Origin: Streptomyces alfalfae
GTDB taxonomy: Bacteria; Actinomycetota; Actinomycetes; Streptomycetales; Streptomycetaceae
Direction of reading: 5' to 3'
DNA: 64,000 nucleotides
Assembly (NCBI RefSeq): GCF_004127445.1
Contig: NZ_QEXM01000045.1
Span: 248,001 to 312,000 of the forward strand
Made by a program: the position numbers and the translations under genes. The notes under the pieces were generated by a model. It was not told where the DNA came from. It saw nothing but the letters and a program-made list of their open reading frames with translations, and made no database searches. Positions within the stretch are counted from its first letter, which is position 1. Each line of letters begins with the position of its first letter. This document shows positions 43,626 to 52,180 of this stretch, in pieces.

Positions 43626-45683
43626 TCACGGCTGGTGCAGGGGGTTGGGCACCGTTCCGTGGACGGCGGCGTGCGGGCGCTGCGGACGGTCGCGGTAACC
43701 GTCGAGATGGAGGCGGTTCCGGTTGAGGCACAGCCGCTCGATACGCGGTGTGAGCAGGTCGAACATCGTGTACCGCTCCTTGAGCTCCGGGGCGCGCGCC
43801 TGGTGCCGCAGGATCTCGGCGCGCACGGCCTGCCAGAAGGCGGCCTCGCTGACGCCCAGGTGTTCCTCGCTCAGCGGCGCGAGATAGCGGAAGACCCCCA
43901 CGAAGAGCCCGGAGTGGATGAACTGGGTGAGGAACGCGGGCGGCTCGGTCAGCAGGACCTCGCGCACGTCGTCGGGCATCGAGTCCTGCTCGGGCAGCGG
44001 CACGGAACTCACGTTGACGTCGTCCACGAAGTCCTTCACGGCGAGCCGGACGGGCACGTCCCTGTGGTCGAAGACGACGATGGCGTTCTCCCCGTGCGGC
44101 GAGAAGACGGTGCCGTAGCGGTACAGGAAGTGCAGCAGCGGGGGCAGCAGCGCGGCGAACAGCCGGCGCAGCCAGACCGTGGGGGTCAACCCCGAGCGTT
44201 CGACGAGTTCCGCCACGAAGGCCCGGCCCTCGGGGTCGGTGTGCAGGAGGGAGGCGAGCGTACGCGCGCGTTCGCCGGGGGCGAGGTATCGCGTGATCGG
44301 TTCGCGCCAGATGGCGCCGAGCAGCTCTCTGTACTGGTACGGAACCTCCGGCAGCCCGTCGTAGACCGGGTGCTCGACGGCGACGGACGCCACCTCGCCG
44401 AGGAGGATCACCCGGCACTCGTCGCGCAGGAAGGGGTCGGCGTCGCGCAGGGAGTGCATCCACGCCGTGACGGCGGGTGCCGCGATCGTGCGTTCGGTGG
44501 GGAGGCCTCGCCACACCAGGGTGTTCAGGACCGACAGCGGCAGTTTCACGGAGTGGCGGTCCGGCCGGGAGGTGTTCAGGAACGTGCGGATGGACTGCTG
44601 CGGCAGGCGCAGGTCGCCGTCGCTACCCAGCGGGACGATGGCGTCGGCGGCGACGGAGGGGGCGAAGAGCGGCAGCACGGTCTCGTCCCACTGCCAGGGG
44701 TGCACCGGGAGGTACAGGTAGTCACCGGGATCGAGTCCACGCGCGCGGAGTAAGTCCTCGAACGTCTCCCGGGTGGCGGCGCTGAGCTCGCGGGCGTAGA
44801 GCTGCTGGGCGGTGTCCAGGCCGGTGACGCCCCGGTAGACGGCGAGGTCGGTGCGGACCGCTATCCAGGGAAGCGCGGTGGGACGGCGTGCCTCGGGAGC
44901 CCAGCGGTCGGTGTCACTCGCCGAGAATCCGATGCGCCCCTTGTTGAGGATCAACCAGGGGTGTCCGGTCTGGTGCCCCTCGAGTTCCGCGTACCCGAGG
45001 TCGGCGAGCCGCGCCGCGGAGAGCGCGGTGTGATCTATCCGGGTGTCGGAGCAGAGCGTGAAGCTGAGCTCGCGGACGAGGTGGCCGAGTGTGGCGCCGT
45101 CCAGCCCCAGTGTGCGGCGGGCCAGCACGAGGAACCGGATCGGGTCGTTGAAGGGGCGTGCTTCGCCGTCCCCCTCGGCCAGGGCGAGGCTGCCCGGGTC
45201 CACGTACCAGCTCCCGTACGAGCCGCGGCGGGCCCGGAAGGAGAGCCAGCCGCCGCGGTCCGCGCCGATCATCGCGCGAGCCTCCGGCGATGCGGTGACC
45301 CCGGCCTGTGTCCCCGCTTGGACCTGGGTGTCCGCATGGGCCTGAGTGTCCGCATGGGCTTGGGTGTCCGCTTTGGCCGCCGCGGTGAGTTCGTCCGCCC
45401 CGGCGGGGTCGATGCGGAGGCGGTAGGAGGAGACACCGTGGCTCGCGCCGGGGGCCGACCCGCCCTCCTCGACCGGCACAGGACATATGGTCCCCTCGCC
45501 CGGGAGGGGAAGCACGGGCTCCTCGACCGGCTCGGGCCGGATGATCTCCTCGTACGCGAACTCACCGATCATCTTCGCCAGCAGTCGGCGGCCGGCCCTC
45601 TGCCATCTGCCCCGGGTCAGCTCGGGTGGGTCGTACAGCGCCGCGGCGGGGCCGGACATCGGGCTGTCGGACGGATTCGGCAC
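43626..45683 (-). CDS. NRPS-independent siderophore synthetase, IucA/IucC family (second in operon)
   Basis: 685 residues from GTG 45683 (AGGAG six bases upstream). The NIS nucleotide-binding region is present: EGHQTGHPWLILNKGRIGFS, then LPVHPWQWDE and SIRTFLNTSRPDRHSVKLPLSVLNT, and the C-terminal FerIII-reductase-like part HGENAIVVFDHRDVP and KDFVDDVN. The family condenses a carboxylic acid such as citrate with an amine or alcohol via an adenylate. Residues ~105-127 have a HADTQA repeat absent in most relatives. Last biosynthetic gene of the operon. Substrate type (A, B or C) cannot be fixed from sequence alone. Confidence 0.92.
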   Translation of the reverse strand: MPNPSDSPMSGPAAALYDPPELTRGRWQRAGRRLLAKMIGEFAYEEIIRPEPVEEPVLPLPGEGTICPVPVEEGGSAPGASHGVSSYRLRIDPAGADELTAAAKADTQAHADTQAHADTQVQAGTQAGVTASPEARAMIGADRGGWLSFRARRGSYGSWYVDPGSLALAEGDGEARPFNDPIRFLVLARRTLGLDGATLGHLVRELSFTLCSDTRIDHTALSAARLADLGYAELEGHQTGHPWLILNKGRIGFSASDTDRWAPEARRPTALPWIAVRTDLAVYRGVTGLDTAQQLYARELSAATRETFEDLLRARGLDPGDYLYLPVHPWQWDETVLPLFAPSVAADAIVPLGSDGDLRLPQQSIRTFLNTSRPDRHSVKLPLSVLNTLVWRGLPTERTIAAPAVTAWMHSLRDADPFLRDECRVILLGEVASVAVEHPVYDGLPEVPYQYRELLGAIWREPITRYLAPGERARTLASLLHTDPEGRAFVAELVERSGLTPTVWLRRLFAALLPPLLHFLYRYGTVFSPHGENAIVVFDHRDVPVRLAVKDFVDDVNVSSVPLPEQDSMPDDVREVLLTEPPAFLTQFIHSGLFVGVFRYLAPLSEEHLGVSEAAFWQAVRAEILRHQARAPELKERYTMFDLLTPRIERLCLNRNRLHLDGYRDRPQRPHAAVHGTVPNPLHQP
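45300..45375 (-). repeat. 21-bp tandem repeat coding HADTQA units in an NIS synthetase
   Basis: Imperfect 21-bp-class repeats (GTGTCCGCATGGGC core on the plus strand) encode the ADTQAHADTQAHADTQ stretch near the N-terminus of the IucC-like protein. In-frame, probably slippage-derived, in a surface loop. Confidence 0.65.
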
Positions 45684-45729
45684 GGGAACTCCTACGAGAG
45701 GGAACCGGATCGGGTCGAGCGGAGTTGCA

Positions 45730-46458
45730 CTAAACGTGACCGGGCCGTAGCACTGCGCGCAGGGCCCGGTCGGTGATCATCAGGGCCGCCCGCTTGTCGG
45801 GGAGATCCACTTCGGCGGAGAAGCGGAAGCCGGCGCTGAGGAAGGCTGAGACGGAGGGGGTGTTGCGCAGGTCGGGTTCCGCCACGACGCGTGCGCAGGC
45901 GGGGCGGTGTTCGAAGACCAGATCCACGACGGCTCTGAGCAGTGAGGTGCCGAGGCCCTGGCCGCGGTGGGCGACACCACCGATGAGGAGGTGGACCCCG
46001 GTGTCGTGCGGGCGTGCGGGGTAGTGGCGTGCCAGCGGGTCGAGGTCCGCCCGGTAGATCTCCCAGTAGCTCATCGGTGTGCCGTCGAGGACGCCGAGAC
46101 AGGGGACACTGCGCCCGTCTCCGTCGAGCTGGGGACGCAGATGGGCCTCGGTCACGGCCTCGGGGCCCGCGAGTTCCCAGAAGGCCGAGACGGCGGGGTC
46201 GTTCATCCACCGGCTGATCAGCGGCAGATCGCGTTCGAGGCGGACGGGTACGAGCTGGAAGACACCGACGGCCGAGGTGGTCGGGCCCCAGTCGGCGACA
46301 CGGTCGAGGAGGTCGTCCACCGCGAGGATGCCGGCGCCGGTGTCGGCCGGCAGCGAGGTCAGCTCTTCGGGCAGGCGCAGATCGAGGGTGTCCGCGCCAT
46401 CGGCGGCGGCCGCTGCGGATCCGACTCCCGCGTCGGTGCTCGCATCGGGAGGAGGCAC
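45730..46458 (-). CDS. Siderophore acyltransferase, IucB/AlcB-type GNAT
   Basis: 242 residues from GTG 46458, AGGAG upstream. After a ~50-residue leader, the domain has FQLVPVRLERDLPLISRWMNDPAVSAFW and HLLIGGVAHRGQGLGTSLLRAVVDLVF (acetyl-CoA loop RGQGLG), the pattern of siderophore-biosynthesis acyltransferases (IucB, AlcB, RhbD, MbtK). It should acylate an amine or hydroxylamine group. It lies 36 bp after the first NIS synthetase and 46 bp before the second. Confidence 0.9.
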   Translation of the reverse strand: MPPPDASTDAGVGSAAAAADGADTLDLRLPEELTSLPADTGAGILAVDDLLDRVADWGPTTSAVGVFQLVPVRLERDLPLISRWMNDPAVSAFWELAGPEAVTEAHLRPQLDGDGRSVPCLGVLDGTPMSYWEIYRADLDPLARHYPARPHDTGVHLLIGGVAHRGQGLGTSLLRAVVDLVFEHRPACARVVAEPDLRNTPSVSAFLSAGFRFSAEVDLPDKRAALMITDRALRAVLRPGHV

Positions 46459-46494
46459 GGCATCGCTCCTGTCAGAAGAAGTACGGCATGGCTC

Positions 46495-48663
46495 TCAGGA
46501 ATGCGGCGGGTGGAGGGGATTGGTGATGGTGACGTAGACGGACTGCGTGTCGACGGGGCCGACGAGCTCGTCGAGTCCGTGCAGCCGGGTCAGGAGGTTG
46601 GCCTTGCACCGCAGCACGGGTGAGTCGAGCAGCGTCGCGGGCAAGGAGGTGCACAGGCTGTCGGGCCCCGAGGCGACGTCGCCGAGGAAGCGGCGGAAGG
46701 CGGCGAGCAACAGGCGCTCGTCGGCGAGGCGTTCGGCGCCGAAGGCTCCGATGAGGCCGAGGACGTTGTTGATGCCGAGGTAGTAGGCGAACCGCTCGTC
46801 CGTCACCCCGTCGGAGACGAAGGTGTCGCTGTGCCGGCCGATGCCGGGAAGCCGCTTCTCCAGTTCGGCGCGCCGGGACTCGCGGAAGTAGTAGCCCTGG
46901 TTGTCGCGGTAGCGGCCGCCCACGGGCCAGCCGTCGGGGTCGAGCAGGATGATCGTGTTCTGCTGGTGGGCCTCCAGGGCGACGCCCGCCTCGCTGTCCA
47001 GCCAGAGCACGGGGCGGACGACGGTCTTGAGGTAGCGCAGGAACCACTCGGCGGCGACGGCGCCGCGTGGCCGGCCCGTCTGCCCGGCGAGCCTGGTGAC
47101 GATCTCGGCGAGCCGCGAGCGCATCGGCTGGTGGTCGTGGTCCACGTGCCGACCGGAGGGCCGGGGCGAGACGAGCCCGGCCACGCAGGTGGCGTCGTCG
47201 CCGGGGCCGAAGGGATTGTGCCGGATCATGACGTCGAGTCCGGGGACGGGTGCGCCGTCCGGTCCCGTTGCGGCGAGCCACGCGGGGTCGCGGATCACGT
47301 CGAAGCCGGGGTGGACCGCCTGCCACTGCTCGGCCAGACCGGTGCGGAGCAGACGGTGGACCTCGACGCCGCGGTGGAGTTCCTTGCGGAGGTTCTCGCG
47401 CCGGGAGTTGGTGATGCGCAGGCCCAGCGAGAGCTTGAGCATGGCGGGCGCGTCGGAGCGGTAGAGGGTGCGCACGGAGGAGGTGGGGTGCCAGGGGCCG
47501 CCGTGCGGTCCGAGGTCCTGGAGCAGTCCGGCGTCGAGGAGTTCCGCGGCGGCGGGGCGGTGCCGCAGCTCGCGGATCTGCCAGGGGTGGACGGGCAGGG
47601 CCGCGCGGCCGTCCGGCAGTGGCAGTCCCGGGCCCGCGAGCCGTGCGGTGAGCTGGGCGGCGGGGACGGTGCGGCCCCGCTCGGTCCAGGCCGAGTCCGA
47701 GGCGAGCACGGACGGGTCGACGGCGAGCCAGTGCAGGGCGAAGGCGCCGCGCGATTCCGGTGAGTACAGACGGTTCTCGGTGTCGGACAGACCCTCGCGG
47801 CTCTTGGGGGTCGGATGGAGGGGGTGCCCGAGGAGCAGGGACTGTTCCGCGGTGAGGAAGAGGTCGGGCTCATCGCCCGGGTTGCCGCGGCGGTAGGCGA
47901 TGAACTGGGCGGTACGCCGCACGGAGTCGGCGACCCGGCCGACCAGGTCGGCACCGTCGGTCTCCGCGGCCTCCGGGGTCGCGGAGGCCGCGGGCTTGTC
48001 GGCGGTGGTGGCTGAGAGGCCAGCTGCGGCCGCGGCTGCGGGGCCGGTTGTGGCCGCGGGGTCAGCTGCGGCCGTGGCTGCTGTGGCTGCGGAGTCGGTT
48101 GTGGCTGCGGAGCCAGCCGTGGCCGAGGCGTCATCCGTGGCCGAAGGACCAGCCGCAGGCGAGAGGCCAGCCGTGGCCGAGAGGCCGGCCACGGCCGTGG
48201 AATCCTCCGCCCTCGCGGCTGCCGCCTCCCGGCGAGCCGTCTCGCGGCCCAGCAGCGCGGCGACGGTCACCGCGTCGACGGGAGGGGCGCCGACCGGGCC
48301 GTCCTCCAGGTGCGGCAGGCCGAAACGGTGCCAGCCGGTGGCCGACCAGTAGTGCACGGGGACGAGCAGGGCCGTGCCGCTCGCGGCGAGCGGCACGCGC
48401 AGGGTGCCGCGCTCGGGTGCGGGGAGGCCGTTCTCCCGCACCCAGCAGCGCAGCAGGTTCTCCACGGCCGCGGCCTGCGCGGCGACGTGCGGGGAGGGGT
48501 GCTCCAGCAGGTCGGCCGAGGCGCCGTGCAGGTGCTCGGCCGCTTCGCCGCCGCCCATCTGCCGGGGGACCGAACCGGACTCCGCCACCCGCGAGGACGG
48601 AGTGCCGCACGCGATGGGGGCCTGGGGGTGGGAGCGGCCTTCGGAAGCGGGAGTGGCATTCAC
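46495..48663 (-). CDS. NRPS-independent siderophore synthetase, IucA/IucC family (first in operon)
   Basis: 722 residues from GTG 48663, with AAGGAA seven bases upstream. The NIS motif LLGHPLHPTPKSREGLS is followed by ALPVHPWQIRELRH, SSVRTLYRSDAPAMLKLSLGLRITN and EAHQQNTIILLDPDGWPVGGRYRDNQGYY. It probably condenses citrate or another acid with a diamine. Residues ~155-235 are an Ala/Thr/Ser-rich low-complexity insert coded by degenerate repeats. The open frame runs on far upstream into the aminotransferase region as noise only. Second gene of the operon. Confidence 0.92.
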   Translation of the reverse strand: MNATPASEGRSHPQAPIACGTPSSRVAESGSVPRQMGGGEAAEHLHGASADLLEHPSPHVAAQAAAVENLLRCWVRENGLPAPERGTLRVPLAASGTALLVPVHYWSATGWHRFGLPHLEDGPVGAPPVDAVTVAALLGRETARREAAAARAEDSTAVAGLSATAGLSPAAGPSATDDASATAGSAATTDSAATAATAAADPAATTGPAAAAAAGLSATTADKPAASATPEAAETDGADLVGRVADSVRRTAQFIAYRRGNPGDEPDLFLTAEQSLLLGHPLHPTPKSREGLSDTENRLYSPESRGAFALHWLAVDPSVLASDSAWTERGRTVPAAQLTARLAGPGLPLPDGRAALPVHPWQIRELRHRPAAAELLDAGLLQDLGPHGGPWHPTSSVRTLYRSDAPAMLKLSLGLRITNSRRENLRKELHRGVEVHRLLRTGLAEQWQAVHPGFDVIRDPAWLAATGPDGAPVPGLDVMIRHNPFGPGDDATCVAGLVSPRPSGRHVDHDHQPMRSRLAEIVTRLAGQTGRPRGAVAAEWFLRYLKTVVRPVLWLDSEAGVALEAHQQNTIILLDPDGWPVGGRYRDNQGYYFRESRRAELEKRLPGIGRHSDTFVSDGVTDERFAYYLGINNVLGLIGAFGAERLADERLLLAAFRRFLGDVASGPDSLCTSLPATLLDSPVLRCKANLLTRLHGLDELVGPVDTQSVYVTITNPLHPPHS
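47990..48200 (-). repeat. Degenerate Ala/Thr/Ser-coding repeats inside the NIS synthetase
   Basis: Many short GCCGTGG / GCTGCGG variants encode a ~75-residue Ala/Thr/Ser-rich insert (for example ATAATAAADPAATTGPAAAA). It sits between the N-terminal and NIS core segments of the first IucA/IucC protein. Confidence 0.65.
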
Positions 48664-48758
48664 AGGGGGTTCCTTGGGAAGTGGGTCGAACTCCAGGGGC
48701 GACGGGGCCGAGAGGGACCCGGGCTCATGGCAGCCGGAACGGCCCGGGCCCCTCTCGG

Positions 48759-50312
48759 CTATCCGTGGTCGTGGCGTGCCACGGCGGCCAGCGCGTCGGC
48801 GAGGCGATCGAGGACCGCTGTCGCCTGTTCGTCCGTGATGGTCAGCGGGGGGAGCAGCCGTACGACGCTGGAGTGACGGCCGCCCAGCTCGACGATGAGC
48901 CCACGCCGCAGGCACTCGCGCTGCACAGCGGCGGCCAGCTCCGGCGCCGGTGGGCGGGGCCGGGCGACGGGCGGGAGTCCGTCGATGCCTTCGACGCGCG
49001 AGCCGTGCTCGATCTCGGCCTCGGCCGTGCCCTCGGGCAGTCCGCGGTCGCACCGCGCGTCCACCAGCTCGACGCCGATCATCAGCCCCCGGCCGCGGAC
49101 CTCGCCCACGCAGGGGTGGTCGACGGCCAGTGTCCGCAGCTGGGCCAGCATGCGGGCGCCGAGGGTGGCAGCGCGTTCGGCGAGGCCGTGTTCCCGTACG
49201 TACGCGAGGGTCGCCGCGCCGGCGGCCATGGCGAGCTGGTTGCCGCGGAACGTGCCCGCGTGGGCGCCGGGCGGCCAGAGGTCCAGGTCGTCGCGGTAGA
49301 CCACGACGGCCAGCGGCAGGCTGCCGCCGATCGCCTTCGAGAGCACCATCACGTCCGGCACGATGCCGCTGTGCTCGACGGCCCAGAACGCTCCGGTGCG
49401 CCCGACCCCCGTCTGCACCTCGTCCACGATCAGCGGGATGTCGCGCGCGGCGGTGATCTCGCGCATGCGGCGCAGCCAGCCGTCCGGCGCGGGCAGGACG
49501 CCGCCCTCGCCCTGGACCGGTTCGAGGATCATGCCCGCGGGCGCGGGGACGCCCGACTTGGTGTCGTCGAGGAGGTTCTCGGTCCAGCGTGCGGACAGTT
49601 CCGCGCCACCCGCCCCGCCGAGGCCGAACGGGCAGCGGTAGTCCTGTGGGTAGGGCAGGCGGGTGACGCGGACGCTCGGCGCGGCGCCGGACACCTCCAG
49701 CGCTCCGGCCGTCATCCCGTGGTAGGCGCCGGTGAAGGCCAGCATGCTGTCGCGGCCCGTGGCCGCGCGGACCAGTTTCAGCGCCGCCTCCACCGCGTCC
49801 GTCCCCGCGGGGCCGCAGAACTGGATGCGGGCGCGCTCGGCGAGGCCGGGCGGCAGCGTGCGGAACAGTTCGCTGGTGAAGTCGTCCTTGACGGGCGTCG
49901 CCAGGTCGAGGACGTGCAGCGGCGCCCCGGAGTCGAGGACCTGCCTGATCGCTTCGAGCACCACGGGGTGGTTGTGTCCGAGGGCCAGGGTCCCGGCGCC
50001 CGAGAGGCAGTCGAGGTAGCGGCGGCCGTCGGCGCCTTCGATGGTCATGCCGCGCGCCCGCACCGGCACGATCGGCAGGGCGCGCGCGTAGGTCCGCGCG
50101 GCCGATTCCCGCGCGGACTGCCGTCGTAGGATGCCTTCCTGCCCGCCTTCTTGATGAGACGGAGCCATCGGCTGCGGTGAGGACGGCGGTGCGAAGGGTG
50201 CTCTCGGTCCGGGAGGTGCGTGCGTTCCGGAAGTCGCTCGCGCTCCGGAGGGGGCTTGCGTTCCGGAGGATGCTGCGGACGCCGCCGCGGGCGCAGGCTC
50301 GATCACGGCCAC
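48759..50312 (-). CDS. Diaminobutyrate-2-oxoglutarate aminotransferase-like enzyme
   Basis: 517 residues from GTG 50312 (GGAGGACC ten bases upstream). After ~50 low-complexity residues and a hydrophilic leader, the class III aminotransferase core begins at ARESAARTYARALP. The PLP lysine is in VLSKAIGGSLPLAVV; DEVQTGVGRTG precedes it. The best fit is RhbA/EctB-type formation of 2,4-diaminobutyrate, the diamine precursor in schizokinen-like pathways. An ATG at 50168 is a possible later start. Head of the siderophore operon, 96 bp before the next gene. Confidence 0.88.
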   Translation of the reverse strand: MAVIEPAPAAASAASSGTQAPSGARATSGTHAPPGPRAPFAPPSSPQPMAPSHQEGGQEGILRRQSARESAARTYARALPIVPVRARGMTIEGADGRRYLDCLSGAGTLALGHNHPVVLEAIRQVLDSGAPLHVLDLATPVKDDFTSELFRTLPPGLAERARIQFCGPAGTDAVEAALKLVRAATGRDSMLAFTGAYHGMTAGALEVSGAAPSVRVTRLPYPQDYRCPFGLGGAGGAELSARWTENLLDDTKSGVPAPAGMILEPVQGEGGVLPAPDGWLRRMREITAARDIPLIVDEVQTGVGRTGAFWAVEHSGIVPDVMVLSKAIGGSLPLAVVVYRDDLDLWPPGAHAGTFRGNQLAMAAGAATLAYVREHGLAERAATLGARMLAQLRTLAVDHPCVGEVRGRGLMIGVELVDARCDRGLPEGTAEAEIEHGSRVEGIDGLPPVARPRPPAPELAAAVQRECLRRGLIVELGGRHSSVVRLLPPLTITDEQATAVLDRLADALAAVARHDHG

Positions 50313-50678
50313 GACTGTTGGTCCTCCCGCTGGGGACGAGCGCGTCCCGGCCGGGCGGCTCCGGGGAGCCCCCAAGTGGCCGGACGGGCAGACGACTTGG
50401 CAGGGGGATGAACGCAGGCTGCGGCTCCCCCGTACGTAACAACGACGGTGACCCCGGTCGGGGCACGGGGGTAATCGGAAGATCTTGCCGTTGCGGAACC
50501 GTTGCCCTCCTGTCGGCAGTCCCCCAAGTCACCGGCATAGTGTGGGGGCCGTTCATCGGCCAAAGGCACGTGACGATTCCCGGCCAAAGGGGGCGTTCGC
50601 GCCGGCGGGACGGGTGCCCGCACCCCCCGATGACCAGCACTTCCGTACTGATTTACGAGGCCCAGGGGGAAACTCTCG
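50313..50678. other. Divergent intergenic region, aminotransferase / first protease
   Basis: About 366 bp with no open gene. It contains the upstream element shared with the second protease (50519-50544). I looked for an iron box serving the siderophore operon and found no TTAGG/CCTAA palindrome. Confidence 0.6.
50519..50544 (+). promoter_or_regulatory. Upstream element 1, protease pair
   Basis: Matches the element before the second protease at 22 of 26 positions, sharing GTCCCCCA, TCAC and GGCATAGTG. The CATAGT part could be a -10 region. It lies 135 bp before the first protease start. Confidence 0.6.
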
Positions 50679-51908
50679 ATGCGACCCATACGTCCGCTCC
50701 TCACCGCACGGAACGGGAGGAGCACGCGCCACCGCACCTCCCCCGTCGCGGCCGCTGTGGCGCTCGGCGCGGCGCTCGTGCTGACCGCCACGGCCTGTGG
50801 TCCCACCGAGGACAACGCCGGCGGCGACTCGTCGTCGTCGCAGGCCGACGGCAGCAACGGCGACAAGTTCGAGATTCCGGCCGATCTCAAGGACAAGCTC
50901 AAAGAGCACGGCATCGACCTGGACAAGTGGGAAGCCGGCGGCTGGAAGAACTTCGACAAGGACAAGTGGCTGCGCGAGGCCGGTGAGTTCGTCAACCCGA
51001 TCATCGAGGACCTCTGGGACCCCGACCGGATGCGGGACGCCGACAAGAACCCGGACCGGGGCGTCGACGACAACGACATCTCCGGTGACCAGGGCGTCAC
51101 CGACCCGACGCCCGAGCCCGTGGAAGCGGCCGCGGTGAAGACGCCGTACCACGACCGGTCCCCCGCCTCGGGCAAGCTCTTCTTCGACGGCCCCGACGGT
51201 TCGATGGTCTGCTCCGCGACCGTGGTGAAGGACCCGGCCAACCCCGGCAAGTCCAACATGGTGTGGACCGCGGGCCACTGCGTGCACGCGGGCGCCAAGG
51301 GCGGCTGGTACCGCAACATGATCTTCGTCCCCTCGTACAACAACAGCGGCAAGTCCGCCGCGGAGCTGCAGAACGCGCCCAAGGAAGAGGTCGCCCCGTA
51401 CGGCGTCTGGTGGGGCGACTGGGCACAGACCTCCGACCAGTGGATCGAGCGCGGCGGCCCGACGGGCGGTGCCGGCGCTCCCCATGACTTCGCGGTCATG
51501 CACGTGAAGCCCGAGAAGGGCAGCGAGGGCAAGTCGCTGGAGGAGACCGTCGGTTCGGCCCTCCCCGTGGACTTCGACGCCCCGGCCGTGCCGCAGGTCA
51601 AGTCCCTGACGGCCACCGGTTACCCGGCGGCGCCGCCCTTCGACGGCCAGAAGCTGTTCCAGTGCGCCGACAAGCCCGGACGGCTCTCGCTCAGCAAGTC
51701 CGAGCCGACGATGTACCGCGTCGGCTGCACCATGACCGGCGGTTCCTCCGGTGGCGGCTGGGTCGCGCCCGGTCAGGACGGTAAGCCGGCCCTGGTGTCG
51801 AACACCTCCATCGGCCCGGTGACGGCGGGCTGGCTGGCCGGGCCGCGCCTCGGCAAGGAGGCCGAGGGCATCTACGAAGCGGTCAGCAAGAAGTTCGCCG
51901 ACCAGTAG
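50679..51908 (+). CDS. Secreted trypsin-like serine protease lipoprotein (copy 1)
   Basis: 409 residues from ATG 50679, GGGGGAA upstream. Signal peptide with lipobox LTATAC (Cys ~40), then a Ser/Gly/Asp linker and a conserved HGIDLDKWEAGGWKNFDKDKW block (~75-95). The catalytic triad is His in TAGHCVHAG, Asp in HDFAVMHV and Ser in TGGSSGGGW, the V8/trypsin-like pattern. It should be anchored to the outer face of the membrane or released. Substrate unknown; the WKNFDKDKW block may be a pro-region. The next gene is a close paralogue in the same orientation. Confidence 0.9.
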   Translation: MRPIRPLLTARNGRSTRHRTSPVAAAVALGAALVLTATACGPTEDNAGGDSSSSQADGSNGDKFEIPADLKDKLKEHGIDLDKWEAGGWKNFDKDKWLREAGEFVNPIIEDLWDPDRMRDADKNPDRGVDDNDISGDQGVTDPTPEPVEAAAVKTPYHDRSPASGKLFFDGPDGSMVCSATVVKDPANPGKSNMVWTAGHCVHAGAKGGWYRNMIFVPSYNNSGKSAAELQNAPKEEVAPYGVWWGDWAQTSDQWIERGGPTGGAGAPHDFAVMHVKPEKGSEGKSLEETVGSALPVDFDAPAVPQVKSLTATGYPAAPPFDGQKLFQCADKPGRLSLSKSEPTMYRVGCTMTGGSSGGGWVAPGQDGKPALVSNTSIGPVTAGWLAGPRLGKEAEGIYEAVSKKFADQ

Positions 51909-51957
51909 TCACCGCGGAGCGACCGCCGACCGCCGCCGAGCGGCCAGTAAGTCACCC

Positions 51958-51999
51958 GGAGCGACCGCCGACCCGCCGCGAGTGGTCGGCGACCGCTCC
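51958..51999. terminator. Hairpin after protease copy 1
   Basis: GGAGCGACCGCCGACC pairs with GGTCGGCGACCGCTCC across a 10-nt loop (two mismatched positions in 16). Position after the stop suggests a terminator or attenuator. Confidence 0.6.
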
Positions 52000-52072
52000 G
52001 GGGAACCGCTTGCCGCTCACTCGCCGTACGGCGGCGGGTTCGCCGGAAACCTTCACGACCCCGCCGCTGTTC

Positions 52073-52098
52073 GTCCCCCACCTCACAGGCATAGTGAG
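52073..52098 (+). promoter_or_regulatory. Upstream element 2, protease pair
   Basis: Second copy of the 26-bp element, 83 bp before the second protease start; see the copy at 50519. Confidence 0.6.
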
Positions 52099-52180
52099 GT
52101 GTTGCGTCGTCCGGGGCACCTCGGGCCGACATATGACACGTACATGGCAATCACACGTTCCATACGGGGGTACCTGCACC

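Larger units (their letters stand above)
51909..52180. other. Intergenic region between the two proteases
   Basis: About 270 bp. It holds a hairpin (51958-51999), a direct copy of GGAGCGACCGCCGACC ~40 bp earlier, and the conserved upstream element at 52073-52098. No gene seen. Confidence 0.6.

Noticed and set aside
48664..50640. 1381-residue fusion extending the NIS synthetase upstream
   Set aside because: The extra part is Arg/Pro-rich noise in the wrong frame over the aminotransferase gene; the GTG at 48663 has a Shine-Dalgarno.
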